Below, piece after piece: positions 62,040 to 64,000 of a DNA stretch of 64,000 nucleotides. Within the stretch, counting starts at the first letter, position 1, and each line of letters begins with the position of its first letter. A program made the translations under genes and the position numbers. The notes beneath the pieces were generated by a model, which was not told the DNA's origin, ran no database searches, and was given only the letters and a program-made list of their open reading frames with translations. The DNA comes from CAZNOG01 sp964574635 (GTDB lineage Bacteria > Bacteroidota > Bacteroidia > Flavobacteriales_D > Cryomorphaceae), in the NCBI GenBank assembly GCA_964574635.1, contig CAZNOG010000001.1:254027-318026 (forward strand), in the 5' to 3' direction.

Positions 62040-62756
62040 TCACGTTGCGGCCGATGCAGTCGGCGCATTGATTCCCGCCGTATCGGTTTCCACAAGTCCG
62101 TCTCTCAGCCTTACGATGCGTTTGGCCCGCTCGGCGATGTCTTCTTCGTGGGTCACGAGAATGATGGTGTTTCCCGAGCGGTGAATTTCGTCGAGCAAGG
62201 CCATGATTTCGTAGGATGTTTTCGTGTCGAGGTTTCCGGTGGGCTCGTCGGCGAGGATGATGGAAGGGTTGTTGACCAGTGCACGGGCTACGGCCACGCG
62301 TTGGCGTTGACCACCGGAGAGTTCATTGGGCTTGTGGTCCATGCGGTCGGCCAATCCCACCTGTTCCAGCACTTGCGCCGCGCGTTCAAGCCTGGCCTTT
62401 TTGTTCACGCCTTTGTATATGAGGGGGAGGGCCACGTTTTCCAGGGCGGAGTACCGGGGGAGGAGGTTGAACGTCTGGAATACGAAGCCGATTTCGCGGT
62501 TGCGGATTTCGGCGAGTTCGTCGTCTTCCAAGTTGCTCACGTCTTGGTTGTTGAGCATGTATTGTCCGCCGGTGGGGGTGTCCAGACATCCGAGAATGTT
62601 CATCAGCGTGGATTTTCCGCTTCCCGACGGCCCCATGAGCGCCACGTACTCGTTTTTGTATATGTCCAGATCAACGGACCTCAGGGCGAATACCTTTTGC
62701 GAGCCTACTTGATAGACTTTTTGCAGTTCGCGGACTTTGATCAATGCTTCGTTCAT
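62040..62756 (-). CDS. ABC transporter ATP-binding protein, MacB/LolD group
   Basis: 238 residues. Walker A GPSGSGKSTLM, Q-loop GFVFQTFNLLPRYSALENV, signature LSGGQRQRVAVARAL, Walker B IILADEPTGNLD and switch ILVTHEEDIAE. The GSGKSTLMNILGCLD and FQTFNLLP segments place it with the MacB/LolD/FtsE-like ATPases that work on lipoproteins or extruded substrates. The permease is not in the window. It starts one base after the stop of the methyltransferase gene and is probably cotranscribed with it. Confidence 0.92.
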   Translation of the reverse strand: MNEALIKVRELQKVYQVGSQKVFALRSVDLDIYKNEYVALMGPSGSGKSTLMNILGCLDTPTGGQYMLNNQDVSNLEDDELAEIRNREIGFVFQTFNLLPRYSALENVALPLIYKGVNKKARLERAAQVLEQVGLADRMDHKPNELSGGQRQRVAVARALVNNPSIILADEPTGNLDTKTSYEIMALLDEIHRSGNTIILVTHEEDIAERAKRIVRLRDGLVETDTAGINAPTASAAT

Positions 62757-62757
62757 G

Positions 62758-63528
62758 TCAGTAGCGTAAGGTGAAATGTTGTTTTGCGCGGTCCGTGTGA
62801 AAAAACACCAGCCCGAGGTCGAAAAGATCGATGGTGAGGGTGACGGCGGGGTCTTTTTTGATTTCTTTCCACGCGGTTTCCATTCCGGCCGACCAATGGA
62901 TGTCGCCTACGACGATCACGGATCGGGGTCCGGCGTGTTTCCCGATCATCCGGAAATAAGTAAGGGTGGGATCCAGGCGGTGGTTTCCGTCAATATAAGC
63001 AAAATCCACAAAGCCTAAACTCCCAAGCACTTCCGGGAGCGCGTCGTCGAATACACCACAAACTACTTCGGCGTCGATGTCAAGGTTTTTCAGGTGATTC
63101 CGTGCACGTTGCGCCAGGGCTTTGTCGGCTTCGATGCTCACGCAGCGCCGGCAGTGTCGCGCCGAGGCGAGGTAGGCGGTGGTGAGTCCCAAATTGGTGC
63201 CGAGTTCCAGCACGTTTCCGCACTCAAGGTGGTCTATCAGTCGCTGCATCATGCGCGCGCGGCGGGGGGGTGTGGAGCTGTGCCGCGCTACCGACGATAC
63301 GGTGCGGGCGGTGGTGGCACCTCGGCGACTCCCGGCCCCGTGGTCTTCGATATTCAATGGCATTCGGTCGCTTTTCAGCGATTTCCTGAGGGCTTCGATG
63401 CCGTCGCGTCGGCGGGCGTGGTCGGGTTTGAACACGCGCTCGATCAGGTCGTACACAAAGGGAGAGTGCACGCCGTGGCGCGTTTTGGCCCGAATCCGAT
63501 GCGTTATGAAAGCTTTTGCCATGCTCAT
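62758..63528 (-). CDS. Class I SAM-dependent methyltransferase (O-methyltransferase-like)
   Basis: 256 residues. SAM motif I VLELGTNLGLTTAYLA, acidic end of strand 2 VSIEADKAL, motif around FVDFAYIDGNHRLDPTL and VGDIHWSAGM. The N-terminus ITHRIRAKTRHGVHSPFVYDLIERVF is typical of a Bacteroidota group whose substrate is unknown. ATG 63528 precedes that segment directly; the upstream open frame runs into the tRNA and is not used. An Arg/Ser-rich stretch (residues about 65-90) is unusual for the fold. Confidence 0.85.
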   Translation of the reverse strand: MSMAKAFITHRIRAKTRHGVHSPFVYDLIERVFKPDHARRRDGIEALRKSLKSDRMPLNIEDHGAGSRRGATTARTVSSVARHSSTPPRRARMMQRLIDHLECGNVLELGTNLGLTTAYLASARHCRRCVSIEADKALAQRARNHLKNLDIDAEVVCGVFDDALPEVLGSLGFVDFAYIDGNHRLDPTLTYFRMIGKHAGPRSVIVVGDIHWSAGMETAWKEIKKDPAVTLTIDLFDLGLVFFHTDRAKQHFTLRY

Positions 63529-63697
63529 CCCGGCAGCTAAAATACTGCGAAAGGCCTTCCGGCGGAAACGCCATTTGATGGACGCCGCGTCACCTTTACG
63601 GACGGCGCCGGCGAAGGCTTGGCGGTCGGCGGGTGGCGTTTCGGTGTTCGCCTTGGCGGTCGTTAGGGCGAAGATCCTCTCACCGATTGGTGGAAAT

Positions 63698-63724
63698 AAA
63701 AAAAGGGCAATTCGAAAATTGCCC
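63698..63724 (-). terminator. Intrinsic terminator after tRNA-Leu
   Basis: On the minus strand GGGCAATT (63724-63717) and AATTGCCC (63712-63705) form an eight-pair stem with loop TTCG, followed by seven Ts. Confidence 0.85.
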
Positions 63725-63732
63725 CTTGGTTG

Positions 63733-63816
63733 TGCCGAAGAAGGGACTCGAACCCCCACGCTCGTAAGAGCACATGTCCCTGAAACATGCGTGTCTACCA
63801 ATTTCACCACTTCGGC
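63733..63816 (-). tRNA. tRNA-Leu (CAG)
   Basis: 84 bases on the minus strand, with the long variable arm of class II tRNAs. Acceptor GCCGAAG pairs with CTTCGGC, the D arm contains TGGTAGACACG, the anticodon arm is CATGT-TTCAGGG-ACATG with anticodon CAG, and the T arm is GGGGGTTCGAGTCCC. CCA is not encoded. A strong terminator follows. Confidence 0.93.
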
Positions 63817-63823
63817 GCGGGTG

Positions 63824-63831
63824 CAAAGTTA
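63824..63831 (-). promoter_or_regulatory. -7 element of tRNA-Leu promoter
   Basis: TAACTTTG on the minus strand, perfect TAnnTTTG, eight bases before the mature tRNA. No good -33 element at 19-21 bases. Confidence 0.55.
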
Positions 63832-64000
63832 CGTTTTTCGATGAATCCGCATCGTTTGCGCCGATAAATATTTGGGTTTGGGGGGTGAGGGGATCGGGGA
63901 TCGGGGATCGGTAATCGAGCTTTGCTGTTTTTCTAGGATAAGGCCTCGAGGCGACTCCAATCGGATTTCGAGCCACGTGGACGGGCAGGCGGAACGACCA

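Noticed and set aside
63889..63909. Three copies of GGGGATC near the window end
   Set aside because: Only 21 bases, no neighbouring gene to regulate, and too short to distinguish from chance.

Overview
The window looks like chromosomal DNA of a Bacteroidota bacterium of the flavobacterial/cryomorph type, moderately GC-rich for that phylum. The signs are several proteins with C-terminal type IX secretion (T9SS) sorting domains, a PorV-like barrel gene overlapping a giant gingipain-family (C25) protein, a CarboxypepD-reg/DUF5686 protein, a half-size TSUP permease, GH3 and DUF2797 neighbours, and promoters of the TTTG-N19-TAnnTTTG kind with little use of Shine-Dalgarno sites.

Layout. 0-12 kb: the 3' end of an M13 metallopeptidase, a deoxynucleoside kinase, a GH3/secreted-protein pair, DUF2797, SppA, FolK with a second deoxynucleoside kinase, an OmpA-like/TPR lipoprotein and an outer-membrane barrel. 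12-23.6 kb: a SpoU methyltransferase, MutS, tRNA-Gly, a barrel-like secreted protein, an MBL hydrolase, a three-gene overlapping operon (TolB-like/D15 protein, TSUP, M20 amidohydrolase) and a serine-hydrolase lipoprotein. 23.8-31.6 kb: RecQ, TatC, the DUF5686 protein, LptB, and PurS/PssA. 31.7-40.7 kb: PorV-like plus C25 giant protein, LpdA and HemH.

40.7-46.6 kb is the clearest accessory stretch and is visibly more AT-rich. It holds a tandem two-gene module, each with a T9SS cargo protein followed 3-4 bases later by a coiled-coil/tail-fibre-like gene. The second-position genes are degraded or truncated. A 103-base leader with the signal peptide is almost identical between the two modules although the mature proteins have diverged. 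Another T9SS cargo gene and a small cysteine-rich secreted protein follow.

46.7-64 kb is mainly housekeeping: PabB/TilS, a DsbD with a duplicated N-terminal domain, GmhA, a YifB-type ATPase, a MORN-like protein, a small membrane protein behind a (TTTCC)7 repeat, an SDR, SecA, DUF2795, a PduO-type adenosyltransferase, an ABC ATPase, a methyltransferase and tRNA-Leu.

Many of these genes serve the envelope. SecA and TatC export proteins across the inner membrane, SppA clears signal peptides, LptB powers LPS transport, DsbD supplies periplasmic reductant, GmhA feeds heptose synthesis, and the PorV/C25 pair with the CTD proteins points to T9SS. I found no CRISPR array, prophage, insertion sequence or rRNA. 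The most unusual points are the tandem T9SS module with its pseudogenes, the PorV/C25 pair, the pentanucleotide repeat with a possible frameshift beside it, and a GC-rich structured intergenic segment after lptB.
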